Origin: Candidatus Coxiella mudrowiae | GTDB taxonomy: Bacteria; Pseudomonadota; Gammaproteobacteria; Coxiellales; Coxiellaceae | Reading direction: 5' to 3' | DNA: 64,000 nucleotides | NCBI GenBank assembly: GCA_001077715.1 | Contig: CP011126.1 | Coordinates: 1,302,001 to 1,366,000 of the forward strand | In this document: in pieces, positions 29,555 through 39,803 of the stretch | How the letters are laid out: each line of letters begins with the position of its first letter | Position numbering within the stretch: position 1 is the first letter of the stretch | Position numbers and translations under genes: made by a program | Notes under the pieces: generated by a model | Told to the model about the DNA's origin: nothing | Databases searched by the model: none | What the model saw: the letters and a program-made list of their open reading frames with translations, nothing else

Positions 29555-30721
29555 TCAATCTCGTCGCAGACGGTCGGACATTGCCAAAGGCGTAGGGTAT
29601 TTAATAACAACCCAATATGAAGAAATGATGAAAGATAATATAGTAACACTCTCAATTAAATAGCCTGCTTTATCTGAAATAATATGGCTGCTAAGAGCCA
29701 TGTAAGCAATAATCAAAGAAAATTCGCTAATTTGACCTAAACGTACTCCTACTTCCCAAGCTACTTGCTTGGATTCCCCCATCCAACGTAGCAACAACCC
29801 ATAGGTTAAAGGCTTTATCCCCATCAATAAAACAAGCAAAATTAATGCAGGGATGATAACAAGAGGTAAAAAGTTAAGATCGAAAGTAGCCCCCACAGAG
29901 AAGAAAAATAAAACTAAGAAAAAATCTCGTACTGGCTTTAAACTTTCAGAAATATAAACAGATACCGGTCTTGAAGCCAAGCTAACCCCAGCAATGAAAG
30001 CACCTACCTCACCTGACAAACCCAATAATGAAGCTAACTCAGCCATACTGAGGCACCAGCCAATTGCCAATAAAAAGAGATATTCCTTAATCCGATTAAA
30101 TTTAGAAAATAAAGGAAATAAAACCAACCGATCAAATAAATAAGCAAAAATTAAAATAGCAGGGAATCCTAATATTACTAAGCCAATATCAACCAGAACC
30201 TTACCCTCACGTGAAGCCCCATGTAATAGAAACAAAACGGCAATAGCAATTAAGTCTTGCAGCAAAAGAACACTAATCATTACTTCTCCGGTATGTTGAT
30301 GATGCAAAATCGTGGTTGGCAATAACTTAATGCCGATAATCGTACTGGAAAACATCATCGCACCACCAACAACTAAGCACTCCACTGACGAGTAACCAAA
30401 AAAATAAGCAACGAGATATCCTATAATCGCGAAGACGATCGAACTGATTAAGGCTACCCAGGTGATTTCCTTGAACATAGTTATCAATTTTTGCGGAGGC
30501 AAATTAAGGCCTAAAAGGAATAATAAGAAGATAATTCCCACGTCGCTGACCGTTCGAAGCATGTCGGTATTAGCAATTAATTTTAATCCCCACGGCCCAA
30601 ACAAAATCCCTAATAGCATGTAAGCAACCAACATCGATTGGCGGGTCATTAAAGCAAAAGTTGATAGAACTGCTGCACCAGCGAAAATGAGAAAAATTGA
30701 AAAGATTATATTGTGCTCCAC
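29555..30721 (-). CDS. CPA2-family monovalent cation:proton antiporter (Kef-like membrane domain)
   Basis: 388 residues with about 11-13 predicted membrane segments. CPA2 features include FGPWGLKLI after the first segments, DVGIIFLLFLLGLNL, the unwound-helix region LLLQDLIAIAVLFLL, and GLSGEVGAFIAGVSLASRPV. These proteins exchange Na+ or K+ for H+ across the inner membrane. No C-terminal TrkA/RCK domain follows, unlike KefB/KefC. The sequence ends in PTPLAMSDRLRRD-stop. It looks intact. Ion specificity cannot be read from the sequence. It overlaps nothing and stands between dead ampE and a dead histone-like gene. Confidence 0.85.
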   Translation of the reverse strand: MEHNIIFSIFLIFAGAAVLSTFALMTRQSMLVAYMLLGILFGPWGLKLIANTDMLRTVSDVGIIFLLFLLGLNLPPQKLITMFKEITWVALISSIVFAIIGYLVAYFFGYSSVECLVVGGAMMFSSTIIGIKLLPTTILHHQHTGEVMISVLLLQDLIAIAVLFLLHGASREGKVLVDIGLVILGFPAILIFAYLFDRLVLFPLFSKFNRIKEYLFLLAIGWCLSMAELASLLGLSGEVGAFIAGVSLASRPVSVYISESLKPVRDFFLVLFFFSVGATFDLNFLPLVIIPALILLVLLMGIKPLTYGLLLRWMGESKQVAWEVGVRLGQISEFSLIIAYMALSSHIISDKAGYLIESVTILSFIISSYWVVIKYPTPLAMSDRLRRD

Positions 30722-30949
30722 ATTCAGGTCCTATCGTCAATGCAATTTGCGGTGTTATTCAAGCTCTAATTTTCCTCTCAGCCAGATTTCCTCTCCCCTT
30801 CCTTCTTTTAAGAGCTCTAAAAGATCAAAATTCTATCACTTCCGCTCGATTTTTCTATTAAAATCATAAAAAGCTACTTATTTCTTTAAACTTATTAATT
30901 TTTTATGTAAAATTTAATTATCATTTTTATTAGCTAATCATAGAGAAAA
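30722..30949. other. Intergenic region between the antiporter and the dead histone-like gene
   Basis: A+T-rich, with no gene or clear regulatory structure visible. It should contain the promoter of the divergent antiporter gene. Confidence 0.4.
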
Positions 30950-31358
30950 AGATTCCAGCAAAAAAAACAAAAAATCTCTCGCAAGCGAGGACGTCCAACA
31001 GAGGTGGTGCTTCAATAAATTCCGCACGTTTAAGAAGTATCACGAAACAACGTGACGACGCGCAAGAAGTTACGTACCACACAAAAGAAATTAGCGAAAG
31101 CAAAGAAAGATGCTGCACGTAAACTCGCTAAACTTCCAAAAGATACAGCCCGAAAAGTAACTGCGGCTAAAAAAATCACGAACCACAACCAGAGGTGGTA
31201 AAACCACTGGAAGAAAACAAGCAGGTCCTCCCCATAAAATAGCCCCCAAAGTTAGCACGATAAAAACGAAACGTGATCGCGGTCACCCAAGAAAAACAGT
31301 TTCGATGGCGTCAACTGCTGCCCGTCGCCGTGGACGTCCTCGCAAAACAGCAGCGTAG
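30950..31358 (+). pseudogene. Histone H1-like (Hq1-type) DNA-binding protein, inactivated
   Basis: Three plus-strand pieces in different frames give a basic, AT-hook-like protein. The first piece reads KRGRPTEVVLQ, then a stop. The second is TRKKLRTTQKKLAKAKKDAA, continuing RKLAKLPKDTARKVTAAKKI. The last is STIKTKRDRGHPRKTVSMAS followed by TAARRRGRPRKTAA-stop. The two RGRP motifs are classical minor-groove AT-hooks, and the Lys/Ala middle resembles H1 tails. Coxiella carries a histone-like protein of this general type, which is family knowledge; the match is by composition and motif. A stop and two frameshifts inactivate it, in contrast to the intact basic gene at 18890-19156. Confidence 0.7.
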
Positions 31359-31365
31359 CTTCTTT

Positions 31366-31393
31366 GAAAAAAATTCGCAAAGCGGGATTTTTT
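31366..31393 (+). terminator. Possible Rho-independent terminator
   Basis: A short imperfect hairpin (TTCGC-AAA-GCGGGA) sits between an A-run and TTTTTTT, 8 nt past the stop of the dead histone-like gene. The stem is weak. Confidence 0.35.
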
Positions 31394-31469
31394 TCTTTAT
31401 TCTCATTAAAGAAACCGGCTTTTAGAGAATTTCTCAAGTTAAATTATACTGTTCACGTTATATCTTTAA

Positions 31470-32156
31470 TTAATTAACACCATTGCGATTAGCAAATTTG
31501 TAGCTATTTAATAGCTTTAAAATACGCTCCCACACTTCATCCATAGTACCAAGGCCTGATATACGATAATAATGGGGTGCCTGAGAATCGCCTGATTTTT
31601 TCCACACCGAATAATAGTGGCTAAGAGGACTAGTTTGTTGTTTATAAATGGCTAAACGTTTTCGAACCGTCTCTTCATGATCATCGGCTCGCTGAACTAA
31701 AGGTTCACCCGTTAGATCATCTTTACCAGGTATTTTTGGAGGATTGTATCGTCGATGGTAAGTTCGGCCTGAAGCAGTATGGACCAATCGACCCGTCATA
31801 CGTTCAATAATTTCTTCTTCTGGCACATTGATATTAATTACCAAATCGATTTTAATTTTCTGACTATGTAATGCTTCTGCTTGTGCCGTGGTACGTGGGA
31901 AACCATCTAATAAATAGCCCTTTCGACAATCAGGTGAATTCACGTGTTCTTTTACCAATGCAATCATAATGTCATCTGAAACAAGCCCCCCTTCTTCCAT
32001 TACCTTTTTTACTTCTAACCCTAAAGGAGTTCTTGCTTTGACAGCAGCACGTAACATATCTCCTGTCGAAATTTTGGGTATATCCAATCTCTTGGCAATA
32101 AATTCTGCTTGAGTTCCTTTACCGACTCCGGGAAGCCCTAATAAAATAATTCGCAT
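31470..32156 (-). CDS. adk: Adenylate kinase
   Basis: Adk interconverts ATP, ADP and AMP and is essential. 228 residues. The P-loop is [12 protein letters not shown] (residues 7-18). AMP-binding residues lie in [12 protein letters not shown] and [13 protein letters not shown]. The LID domain runs [20 protein letters not shown]...[23 protein letters not shown], a long-LID form without zinc cysteines, as in other proteobacteria. The C-terminus is slightly longer than that of E. coli (214). It stands alone, with an ATG at 32156 and normal codon structure, between dead genes. Confidence 0.96.
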   Translation of the reverse strand: MRIILLGLPGVGKGTQAEFIAKRLDIPKISTGDMLRAAVKARTPLGLEVKKVMEEGGLVSDDIMIALVKEHVNSPDCRKGYLLDGFPRTTAQAEALHSQKIKIDLVININVPEEEIIERMTGRLVHTASGRTYHRRYNPPKIPGKDDLTGEPLVQRADDHEETVRKRLAIYKQQTSPLSHYYSVWKKSGDSQAPHYYRISGLGTMDEVWERILKLLNSYKFANRNGVN

Positions 32157-32267
32157 TATGAATTAACCCTATTAATTGATAAGAATCATACACTTTAGCA
32201 CGGTTTAGACATAATCGACCACTTTGAGTGATTATAAAACTCACGGCAGCTTGTTTATCCTTAGTTA

Positions 32268-32555
32268 GGGAGGGCAAAAATAAAAAGTACCTTGTTGGCC
32301 TCTGATAAAGCTACTGACAGTAAAATCCAAATAAGTATTTAAACTACTCCACCATATTAACCGATATCCGGAGAAATATTTGGCATAATATCGACAGAGC
32401 TTTTTAGTATTCAATTCTTGAATGATTTGTCCCTGGATCCATTGACGATCGCAATGTTGTCCATCACGACTACCGCATAAACGCATCACTTGGCCTTGCT
32501 CAACGGCAGTATTTCACGCCAAATGAATAGCTCCAATTAAAACGATTAACAAATA
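32268..32555 (-). pseudogene. Small membrane-anchored protein of unknown function, inactivated
   Basis: One hydrophobic N-terminal segment (LLIVLIGAIHLA), an in-frame TGA, then NTAVEQGQVMRLCGSRDGQH, CDRQWIQGQIIQEL and on to FYFCPP-stop at 32265-32267. The part after the stop is clean for 74 codons and rich in Cys, Trp and Tyr. I do not recognise a family. It follows corB and may have been co-transcribed with it. Confidence 0.45.
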
Positions 32556-33640
32556 AAGTAATTCGCTCCTCTCCTCAGAAGGATGCTTTCCAAATATTCA
32601 ACGATGAGCCTATTTAATGTCTTAGACCCCGTTATTTGCAAATTCCATTGCATAAGACGATTTAAATCGCGCACACTAATTCGCTCATCTATTAAAAAAC
32701 TGCCGTCTTTTTGTTTATGAATCAATCGCGAGAAATCACCCCAACACCAATCGAAAATTCTCCTACAATTTCTTCCAAAATATCTCGTAAAGTTACAAGC
32801 CCTTGAATGTCTCCATACTCATCTACCACCAACCCCATTGTTTTATTTTTTGTCGAAAATTAACTAACTGATGATTCAACAAAGTAACATCAGAAATAAA
32901 ATAAACCTCTTCTGCCTCATTCACCAATTTATCTTGAGTGAGCTGATTCTGAAAAAGAAGACGTATCACCCGGCGCACGTTTAATATCCCAATAACATCA
33001 TCAATACTTTCTCAAAAAAGAGGGAAAGAATCATATTTTGACCCCAAAAGATCCACTAGAATCTTATCCCACTCATCAGTGACATCAATACCGTATATTT
33101 GATTGCGCGGTATCATTACATCTTCTATTGTCATTTCCTCTAAATCTAAAATGCGTAATAGCATTTGTTGATAACCCAAAAGATTTTTTCCTGTTACTTC
33201 ACGAACAATACTTCGCAACTCTTCGGGCTTAAAGGCTCTGTTAAAGGCTCTGGTAAATGTGCAGCTACCTTTAGCAATTAAGACAGCTAATGTTTTAGGT
33301 GTAGTTTCTGCAAATATCAAAATCAATAAAGTTAAAATTACTGTTGCAACGATAACTCCCAAATTTCCTAAAAAATGAACAGCAATAACGATGGCAATCA
33401 CCAAATCCAAAATATTGGCGAAAGTGTTACCAATCAAAATAACGCCAATTAATCGATCCGGCCGTTGTAAAAGCTGTATTACTCGTTGCGCCTTGACATT
33501 ACCTTTACGGGTCAAATGAACGCAAACGATAGCGGTTAATAGCCATCATTCCTGTTTCTGAATCAAAAAAAGCAGATATTAAAATAAGTAAGAAGAACAA
33601 TACGCCAAAGTATTGAACATCAACATGGGTCAATGGAGTC
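32546..33640 (-). pseudogene. corB: CorB/YfjD-type CNNM membrane protein (HlyC/CorC family), inactivated
   Basis: Order on the minus strand: VDVQYFGVLFFLLILISAFF, continuing DSETGMMAINRYRLRSFDP then a break; KGNVKAQRVIQLLQRPDRLI, GVILIGNTFANI and ETTPKTLAVLIAKG (33012-33515); EEMTIEDVMIPRNQIYGID (first CBS domain); KYDSFPLF-stop. Later fragments give a second CBS domain and ITGSKTLNRLIVEYLES at the C-terminus. The family are membrane proteins with a DUF21 domain and paired CBS domains, linked to Mg2+/Co2+ transport. Frameshifts and a stop split it. Together with ypjD and ffh the order mirrors E. coli. Confidence 0.85.
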
Positions 33641-33771
33641 CTACCATAGTCTCAAAGGTTTCCAAATAAAGGTCTTAATTAGAATTAATGCTCCCGAATT
33701 GGAAGACCATAGAGCTCAAGAAAATTACTGAATCACAATTAATTGACTACTATGACTACTAAAATATACAA

Positions 33772-34289
33772 CTAATTAATAGTAATACAACTATTAATAG
33801 TGTAATACACCCAATAAAGTGCCATAAATAGCCTTTTGTCCTCGCCCCTCGGTGCCGACCGACCAATTAAAAGAACCGCAAAAACTAACCAGGCTGACAA
33901 TACTAAAATGGTTTTTCGCCATAAAGAATTACGCCCTAACTCTTGGTGAAAAAAGTAAATGCTGGAATCTAATAAAATGCTTAAAAATAAAAATTCTACT
34001 GCAATAGTATGAAAAACTTTTTTTTTCATGGTAATTATAAAGGGGATAATTTTTGAATATGTGTGCCCGATGGGCGAAGTCGCAACAATCGTTCTTGGAG
34101 AGCTAACAATACAGTTTGAAGGCCAGCAATCACCAATATACCCGAAGTGACGATTGAAAGAACTATATCAGCCAAAGTATAAAGGTTTCCTGCTACTTCA
34201 AGCACCGAATGACCTGGAAATATAAAAGCCAACGCTACCGATAATAAAACAATTGTGGTCATCGATAATGAAACAACACTTCTATTCAT
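33772..34289 (-). pseudogene. ypjD: YpjD (CcsA-like cytochrome c assembly family membrane protein), truncated and frameshifted
   Basis: Two adjacent frames together give the C-terminal two thirds of YpjD. The first (34035-34289) reads LADIVLSIVTSGILVIAGLQ, continuing TVLLALQERLLRLRPSG. The second (33772-34029) reads HTIAVEFLFLSILLDSSIYF and RKTILVLSAWLVFAVLLIGR. The join needs a one-base shift near 34030. The N-terminal membrane segments are missing, and the 5' end now abuts the divergent ffh gene. E. coli has the same neighbours (corB-ypjD / ffh-rpsP). A two-copy duplication of about 16 bp near 33776-33805 overlaps the 3' end. Confidence 0.75.
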
Positions 34290-34321
34290 GGAAGCATACC
34301 ATATGTGATATACTCACCCTC

Positions 34322-35641
34322 ATGTTTAGTACTCTGATTGACCATTTAAACATGACTGTTAATAAACTGAGGGGGTTGGGCCGTCTCACCGAAAAAAACA
34401 TCCAATCTACCCTTGAAGACATTAACACTGCCTTACTGGAAGCGGACGTTGCCCAATCTGTCGTCAAGGACTTTATTGATCAAGTACGCGAAAAAGCGCT
34501 CGGCCAAGAAGTAATTGGCAACGTGCGACCTGGCGAGGCATTGGTCAAAGTTGTCCAGGATGAATTAATTCATATACTCGGCGATGAACAGGCAGAAATT
34601 AATCTGAATGCCAAACCCCCTGTCGTTATTGTGATGGCCGGCCTCCAAGGTTCTGGAAAAACCACCACTGTCATCAAATTGGCACGATGGCTTCAAGAAA
34701 TAAAGAAAAAATCCGTAATGGTGGTTTCAGCCGATGTTTACCGCCCTGCAGCAATAAAACAACTGGAAACCTTAGCAGGACAAATTAACGCACATTTTTT
34801 TCCCTCAAAAACCAATCAAAAACCCACTGACATTGCCAAAAGAGCTTTAACTCAAGCTAATAAGCAATTTATAGATATCTTACTCATCGATACGGCGGGT
34901 TGTCTCCATGTGGATAAGGAATTAATGGAAGATATGCAGGCTATTAGCGACACTGTCAATCCCACGGAACTTTTACTCGTGGTCGACAGCATGATGGGTC
35001 AAGATGCAGCGAATGTGGCAAAGTCATTCAATGAAGCACTACCACTAACGGGGATAATTTTAACAAAAGCTGACGGTGATGCTCGAGGGGGTGCCGCACT
35101 CTCTATGCGAATGATCACTCAAAAACCCATTAAATTTGTAGGCGTTGGTGAAAAAATTGAGGCCTTAGAACCTTTTCATCCTGATCGGATGGCCTCTCGT
35201 ATCTTAGGCATGGGAGATATCATCAGCCTAGTAGAGGAAGCAAAGCGTAAAGTTGACCAAAAGCATGCTAAAAAAATTACCCAAAAGCTCAAAAAAGGCA
35301 AGCCTTTCGATTTTGACGATTTCTTAATGCAACTTCATCAAATAAAAAAAATGGGTGGAATGCAATCCCTTCTAGCGAAATTACCGGCGATGGGGCAATT
35401 ACCTAAAGGAGTGTCCGCTTTCATGGATGATAAATTATTAGTTAAAATGCAAGCCATTATTCAGTCGATGACAGCTAAGGAACGACGCTTTCCCAATTTG
35501 ATCAATGGCTTACGAAAACAGCGTATTTCAGGAGGTTCAGGAACCACCTTGCAAGACGTTAATAAACTTCTCAAACAATTCACCCAAATGCAAAAAATGA
35601 TGAAGCGCATGAAAGGCAATAAAATGATGAAGCGCATTTAA
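34322..35641 (+). CDS. ffh: Signal recognition particle GTPase Ffh
   Basis: Ffh binds 4.5S RNA and signal sequences and delivers ribosomes to FtsY at the membrane. I choose the ATG at 34322 (MFSTLIDHLNMTVNKLRGLG), giving 439 residues; the open frame extends 23 codons upstream without family similarity. N domain first, then the G domain: GLQGSGKTTT (G1), DTAGCLHVD (G3), TKADGDARGGAAL (G4). The M domain follows from about residue 320, with Met-rich helices, the 4.5S RNA-binding LxxxxMGxxxxLL/GSGTTLQDVNKLLKQFTQ region and a KMMKRMKGNKMMKRI tail. The invariant Arg of DTAGR is Cys here (TGT at 34901-34903). Otherwise intact. Confidence 0.96.
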   Translation: MFSTLIDHLNMTVNKLRGLGRLTEKNIQSTLEDINTALLEADVAQSVVKDFIDQVREKALGQEVIGNVRPGEALVKVVQDELIHILGDEQAEINLNAKPPVVIVMAGLQGSGKTTTVIKLARWLQEIKKKSVMVVSADVYRPAAIKQLETLAGQINAHFFPSKTNQKPTDIAKRALTQANKQFIDILLIDTAGCLHVDKELMEDMQAISDTVNPTELLLVVDSMMGQDAANVAKSFNEALPLTGIILTKADGDARGGAALSMRMITQKPIKFVGVGEKIEALEPFHPDRMASRILGMGDIISLVEEAKRKVDQKHAKKITQKLKKGKPFDFDDFLMQLHQIKKMGGMQSLLAKLPAMGQLPKGVSAFMDDKLLVKMQAIIQSMTAKERRFPNLINGLRKQRISGGSGTTLQDVNKLLKQFTQMQKMMKRMKGNKMMKRI

Positions 35642-35812
35642 ACAAATGCAAGGCCAAACTAGCTGGTGACTTACTCAATCACCCTCCTGACTGGCGTAAT
35701 AAATAAATAATAACAAAGTAAGAGTTTCCGAATACTTGGGCTGGTGATTTCAAGTGATTAGCACAAGTAGAGCGAGGGAGTGGTAGGGTAAGTCTCTAAG
35801 TTGTCTTTTCTC

Positions 35813-35842
35813 TTGCATATTGTTAGCAATTTCGCATAAAAT
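35813..35842 (+). promoter_or_regulatory. Probable promoter of the rpsP-rimM-trmD-rplS operon
   Basis: TTGCAT at 35813-35818 and TAAAAT at 35837-35842 are 18 nt apart, with the -10 box ending 32 nt before the rpsP ATG. Inferred from consensus. Confidence 0.5.
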
Positions 35843-35874
35843 GTTTTTGCCTTTCAACGAATACAGGTACTTAC

Positions 35875-36270
35875 ATGGTAATCATTCGTCTTGCTCGCGG
35901 GGGCAGCAAAAAAAAACCGTTCTACCACATCGTAGTAACTAACAGGCGTATGCCGCGTGATGGTCGGTTTATCGAACAAGTGGGCTATTATAACCCTATG
36001 GCCCGAGGACATGATGTGCGATTGAGGGTCGAAAAAGACCGTATTGCCTACTGGCTGAGTCAAGGTGCTGCAGCATCTTTACGAGTAAAACACCTCTTCA
36101 AACAGCTTAAAAAATCGCCGAAAGAAGCCCAAAAAGGTGACCCACGTAAAGGCGAGCTCAAACGGGCCCAAGCAGAGCAATCCGCAAAAGCTCAAAAAGC
36201 TAAAATGGCGGAAGAAGCGAAGGCCAAAGAAGAAGCTGAAGCTCTTGAAGCATCGAAAGAAGAACCATAA
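35875..36270 (+). CDS. rpsP: 30S ribosomal protein S16
   Basis: S16 helps assemble the 30S subunit. It begins [20 protein letters not shown], continuing [20 protein letters not shown], the standard core of about 80 residues ([14 protein letters not shown]). The last ~45 residues form an Ala/Lys/Glu-rich charged tail ([20 protein letters not shown]), making 131 residues against 82 in E. coli; such tails vary among bacteria. First gene of a tight rpsP-rimM-trmD-rplS operon, 14 nt before rimM, as in E. coli. Confidence 0.97.
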   Translation: MVIIRLARGGSKKKPFYHIVVTNRRMPRDGRFIEQVGYYNPMARGHDVRLRVEKDRIAYWLSQGAAASLRVKHLFKQLKKSPKEAQKGDPRKGELKRAQAEQSAKAQKAKMAEEAKAKEEAEALEASKEEP

Positions 36271-36284
36271 GCCTCTCGCATTCC

Positions 36285-36788
36285 ATGCAAAACAAAAAAG
36301 TCATTATGGGTCGTTTAGCACGGGCCTACGGCGTCCAGGGCTGGATAAAAATCGTTTCTTTCACTGATCCCATCAAAAACTTATTAACTTATAAAAACTG
36401 GTTCATTCGACATCACAATGAATGGCAACTCTTTTCCCTCCGTACTGGGCGAATTCACGGTCCATTTTTAGTTGTAAAGTTAGAAGGGCTCGATGATCCC
36501 GAAACTGCTAAACAATACACGAATGATTTAATCGCTGTGGAACGAAATACACTTACTCCTTTGGAAGAAAATGAGTATTACTGGACCGATTTAATAGGAA
36601 TGCGAATAATTACCACAGAAGGAGTCGCATTAGGAACCGTGAAATCCCTGCTTGAAACGGGATCTAATGATGTGCTGATAACATCCAACCAAGGACATGG
36701 ACGATTGATTCCGTATCTTTCACATGTCGTTAAATCTGTGGATATAGAAAACAAAATTATAATGGTAAATTGGAATGCTGACTTTTAG
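36285..36788 (+). CDS. rimM: 16S rRNA processing protein RimM
   Basis: RimM binds S19 and helps mature the 3' domain of 16S rRNA in the 30S head. 167 residues. The N-terminal RimM domain has [20 protein letters not shown] and [20 protein letters not shown]. The PRC barrel is [14 protein letters not shown]...[18 protein letters not shown], ending with [20 protein letters not shown]. It overlaps the annotated trmD start by 14 nt, so translation is probably coupled. Confidence 0.95.
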   Translation: MQNKKVIMGRLARAYGVQGWIKIVSFTDPIKNLLTYKNWFIRHHNEWQLFSLRTGRIHGPFLVVKLEGLDDPETAKQYTNDLIAVERNTLTPLEENEYYWTDLIGMRIITTEGVALGTVKSLLETGSNDVLITSNQGHGRLIPYLSHVVKSVDIENKIIMVNWNADF

Positions 36789-37533
36789 CATATCGCTAAC
36801 AATTGGCGTTATTACTCTTTTCCCAAAGATGTTCGAAGCACTTAAGTACGGTGTAATTGGACGCGCCCTTAAACACAATCTTTTAACTCTTCACTTTTGG
36901 AATCCACGCGACTATGCCACAGATATTCACTGTACCGTAGATAATCGACCTTACGGCGGGGGGCCGGGCATGGTCATGAAATTTGAACCTTTAGCTGCCG
37001 CTATAAAGGCAGCCAAAGCAAAATTAGGCGAAAGTACCAAAGTCATTTACCTTTCTCCACAAGGCCAATTACTCAATCAGGAAGTAATAAAGAAAAAAGC
37101 ACAAGATTCAACATCCATAATTCTTCTCACGGGTCGTTACGAGGGGATAGACGAACGTTTAATCGAAGCTGAAGTAGATGAGGAATGGTCAATTGGGGAT
37201 TATATTATTAGCGGGGGAGAATTGCCGGCTATGGTCTTGATTGATTCCCTAACCCGTCTTTTGTCAGGAGCCCTAGGGCACGAAGATTCTGCCTCTCAAG
37301 AGTCATTTACCTCCGGACTATTAGATTATCCCCAATATACGCACCCAGAAAAAATTGCCAACCGGCCTGTCCCTGAAGTGCTACTCAGCGGTGATCATGC
37401 CGCAATAGCTCGTTGGCGACTCAAGCAAGCACTTGGTAGGACTTGGCAAAGACGTCAAGATCTGATAAAAAGACGTACCCTAAGCGAAAATGAGCAGCGG
37501 TTACTCGACGAATTTATTGAGGAGTCATCATGA
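36775..37533 (+). CDS. trmD: tRNA (guanine-N1)-methyltransferase TrmD
   Basis: TrmD methylates G37 in tRNAs reading CUN, CCN and CGG, preventing +1 frameshifts, and is essential. 252 residues. The SPOUT knot is visible: [35 protein letters not shown] and [35 protein letters not shown] is also typical. The family usually begins with M[12 protein letters not shown]. Here the only plausible start is ATG 36775, which adds about 8 residues and lies inside rimM. The stop overlaps the rplS start by 4 nt (ATGA). Confidence 0.96.
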   Translation: MLTFSISLTIGVITLFPKMFEALKYGVIGRALKHNLLTLHFWNPRDYATDIHCTVDNRPYGGGPGMVMKFEPLAAAIKAAKAKLGESTKVIYLSPQGQLLNQEVIKKKAQDSTSIILLTGRYEGIDERLIEAEVDEEWSIGDYIISGGELPAMVLIDSLTRLLSGALGHEDSASQESFTSGLLDYPQYTHPEKIANRPVPEVLLSGDHAAIARWRLKQALGRTWQRRQDLIKRRTLSENEQRLLDEFIEESS

Positions 37534-37877
37534 ATAAGATTATCCAAACCCTTGAGCAAGAACAAATTCAAAATAAAAAAATTCCTGCTTTTCGTGCCGG
37601 GGACAGTGTCGTGGTGCAAGTGAAAGTAAAAGAAGGTAATCGTGAACGACTGCAAGCTTTTGAAGGTGTGGTAATCGCTCGTCGTAACCGTGGGTTAAAC
37701 TCATCTTTCACCGTTCGCAAAGTTTCTCATGGTGAAGGTGTTGAACGCGTTTTCCAACTTTATAGTCCCCTGATCGCTTTCATCAATGTAAAACGTCGAG
37801 GCGACGTGCGCCGCACAAAACTTTATTATTTGCGCAATTTACAAGGCCGCAAAGCAAAAATTAAAGAAAAAATATAA
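37530..37877 (+). CDS. rplS: 50S ribosomal protein L19
   Basis: L19 sits at the 30S-50S interface. 115 residues, normal length, with the family segments [60 protein letters not shown] and [17 protein letters not shown]. It is last in the rpsP operon and translationally coupled to trmD through ATGA overlap. Confidence 0.97.
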   Translation: MNKIIQTLEQEQIQNKKIPAFRAGDSVVVQVKVKEGNRERLQAFEGVVIARRNRGLNSSFTVRKVSHGEGVERVFQLYSPLIAFINVKRRGDVRRTKLYYLRNLQGRKAKIKEKI

Positions 37878-37898
37878 TTTTTAAAAATATAATTTTTT

Positions 37899-38390
37899 AT
37901 GGTGGACGCCACCTTAATTTATCAAGCCACCATCTCAACACCGATCGGAAAAATTGGTATTCGCACCTCGGACAACTATTTATTAGGCATCAACTACCTG
38001 GGCGACAGTAAGCTGATTATTAAACCGAAAACCATCATGGCTAAAGAGACAGTCGAACAAGTTCTGTGTTATTTTGCCGATCCTGAATTTTCTTTTGAAA
38101 TTCCTTTTAGTTTGAATGTAACACCCTTTCAAGAAACAGTATTACAGGCATTGCGAAAAATCCCCGTGGGAGCAACCCAAAGTTATGCGGAATTAGCTCA
38201 ACTATTAGAAACAAAACCACGTCCCATAGGTAATGCCTGTCGTAAAAACCCAATCCCTATTGTAATTCCCTGCCATCGAATTATCGCTAGCACTGGCATG
38301 GGTGGTTACGGCGGCGCTATTAAAGGTCCTATTCTAGAAATTAAACGTTGGCTCTTGCAGCATGAGTGCACACCTATTCCTTCTGCCTGA
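37899..38390 (+). CDS. ogt: Methylated-DNA--protein-cysteine methyltransferase
   Basis: It repairs O6-methylguanine by irreversible transfer of the alkyl group to its own cysteine. 163 residues. The acceptor is C125 in the PCHRII motif (VIPCHRIIASTGMGGYGG). The preceding helix-turn-helix has IPVGATQSYAELAQLL and RPIGNACRKNPIP, with the Asn hinge and conserved NP. The N-terminal domain is short, as in Ogt rather than Ada. It starts 22 nt after rplS and could be read through from the ribosomal operon. No damage visible. Confidence 0.93.
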   Translation: MVDATLIYQATISTPIGKIGIRTSDNYLLGINYLGDSKLIIKPKTIMAKETVEQVLCYFADPEFSFEIPFSLNVTPFQETVLQALRKIPVGATQSYAELAQLLETKPRPIGNACRKNPIPIVIPCHRIIASTGMGGYGGAIKGPILEIKRWLLQHECTPIPSA

Positions 38391-38416
38391 AAGTAATATT
38401 TATCGCCTTTTTTATT

Positions 38417-39718
38417 CTAAAGAAATTCACCTTTTCCTCTAACCGGCATCCATTTTGTTAAAATTCCTGCAATTAAAATTAAAAGTGGAATTAAGGTTAA
38501 TGCTTCTTGATAATTATGGATCGAGTAATATTCACCAGCATTTGTTGCAGAACGTGCTGTAAGATGCAAAACAAGACCAATAATAGGTTGCAATAAAGGA
38601 GCAGCGCCTACAGATAATGCATTAACTAAACCTAAACTTGTCCCACGCATGTGGCGCGGGACAATTTCATTAGCAATGCCAAACGTGAGTACATAGCCAC
38701 TGGCAAAAATGCCTAATAACATCATAACACCCATTACCATTGGCAAGGGTAATTGCGGCACGTAAATAATAACTCCTATTAATCCTGCTGACACCAAAGA
38801 ACAAGTCAAGAGAAGCCATCGACGATCCGCAATACGACCATCCAGCCAGCCCACCAGAGGACCCGCCAGCACCACTCCAATGAAAACCAGATTACATACA
38901 ACACTAGCCATAACAAGGCTCAAATGATGCGCTAATTGCATGTATGGAATAGCCCAAAGAGCGACAAATACGGTAATGATGGAAAACATCAACCCAGAAT
39001 AAAGACCATTTAACCATATCTTGGGTTTTTTAATGAGCAAATAAAAATCTTGCTTCATGCTCTGAGGACTCTTTTCAGAAGAAGCTGAGATTGGGCCAGG
39101 AGGCGCATCACGGACAATCATCCAGACGAGCCCACCAATGACAGCCATAATGGCTGCAGCTCCAATCATCGAGTAACGCCAACCCATGCATTGAACAAAA
39201 TCCGCCAGAAAAAAACCGCCCACAAGTGTTCCACTCATACCAATGGTTTCGGCTACCGCTGCCATTAGCGCGAATCGTTTAGGAGGAAACCATTTTGCAA
39301 TAACATTCAAAGATCCAATGAAAGCAAAAGCGGCGCCAAAACCCATTAAAAGACGACCGATTATGGCCCAAATTAAGAGATGAGCAGAAGCAAACAATAA
39401 ACAGCCAAATGCACAAGCCAATGCTCCCAATGAAAGCAACCGTCGCGGCCCGAAACGATCGATCAAGAATCCTGCGGGTGTTTGTAATGCCACGTAAATA
39501 TAATAGTAAGTGCTAGCCAACACGCCTCCGCCGAAGGCGCTCAAGGAAAAACTCTTCATCAAGCCATCAACAATCTCCCCTGAGGATAACTGTAAAAAAA
39601 ACTGAAATAATACAAACAAGGCCGTCACACCCCACATAAGCCATGCGAGAGCGATACGAGGAGTGCCTTGAACGGGTGGCCAACAGGTAGATGGATTGGC
39701 TGTGCCTGAAGTTTTCAT
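38417..39718 (-). CDS. Major facilitator superfamily transporter
   Basis: 433 residues with 12 predicted membrane segments. MFS markers: DRFGPRRLL in the loop after TM2 (D-R-x-G-x-R-R motif A) and GRLLMGFGAAFAFIG in TM4. The second motif A equivalent is DGRIADRRWLL after TM8. SLNVIAKWFPPKRFALMAAV resembles families that carry organic acids or phosphorylated compounds and Coxiella/Legionella MFS proteins. The substrate is unknown. It is divergent from ygfZ with 85 bp between starts. It looks intact, one of the few transporters left in this window. Confidence 0.85.
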   Translation of the reverse strand: MKTSGTANPSTCWPPVQGTPRIALAWLMWGVTALFVLFQFFLQLSSGEIVDGLMKSFSLSAFGGGVLASTYYYIYVALQTPAGFLIDRFGPRRLLSLGALACAFGCLLFASAHLLIWAIIGRLLMGFGAAFAFIGSLNVIAKWFPPKRFALMAAVAETIGMSGTLVGGFFLADFVQCMGWRYSMIGAAAIMAVIGGLVWMIVRDAPPGPISASSEKSPQSMKQDFYLLIKKPKIWLNGLYSGLMFSIITVFVALWAIPYMQLAHHLSLVMASVVCNLVFIGVVLAGPLVGWLDGRIADRRWLLLTCSLVSAGLIGVIIYVPQLPLPMVMGVMMLLGIFASGYVLTFGIANEIVPRHMRGTSLGLVNALSVGAAPLLQPIIGLVLHLTARSATNAGEYYSIHNYQEALTLIPLLILIAGILTKWMPVRGKGEFL

Positions 39719-39803
39719 GGTGGTTAACCTTTACCCAACGGTGAGCTGGCATGATAATGATTTCGGGTTAAAATGCAAGAGATGTTATAATCTTTATAGC
39801 ATT

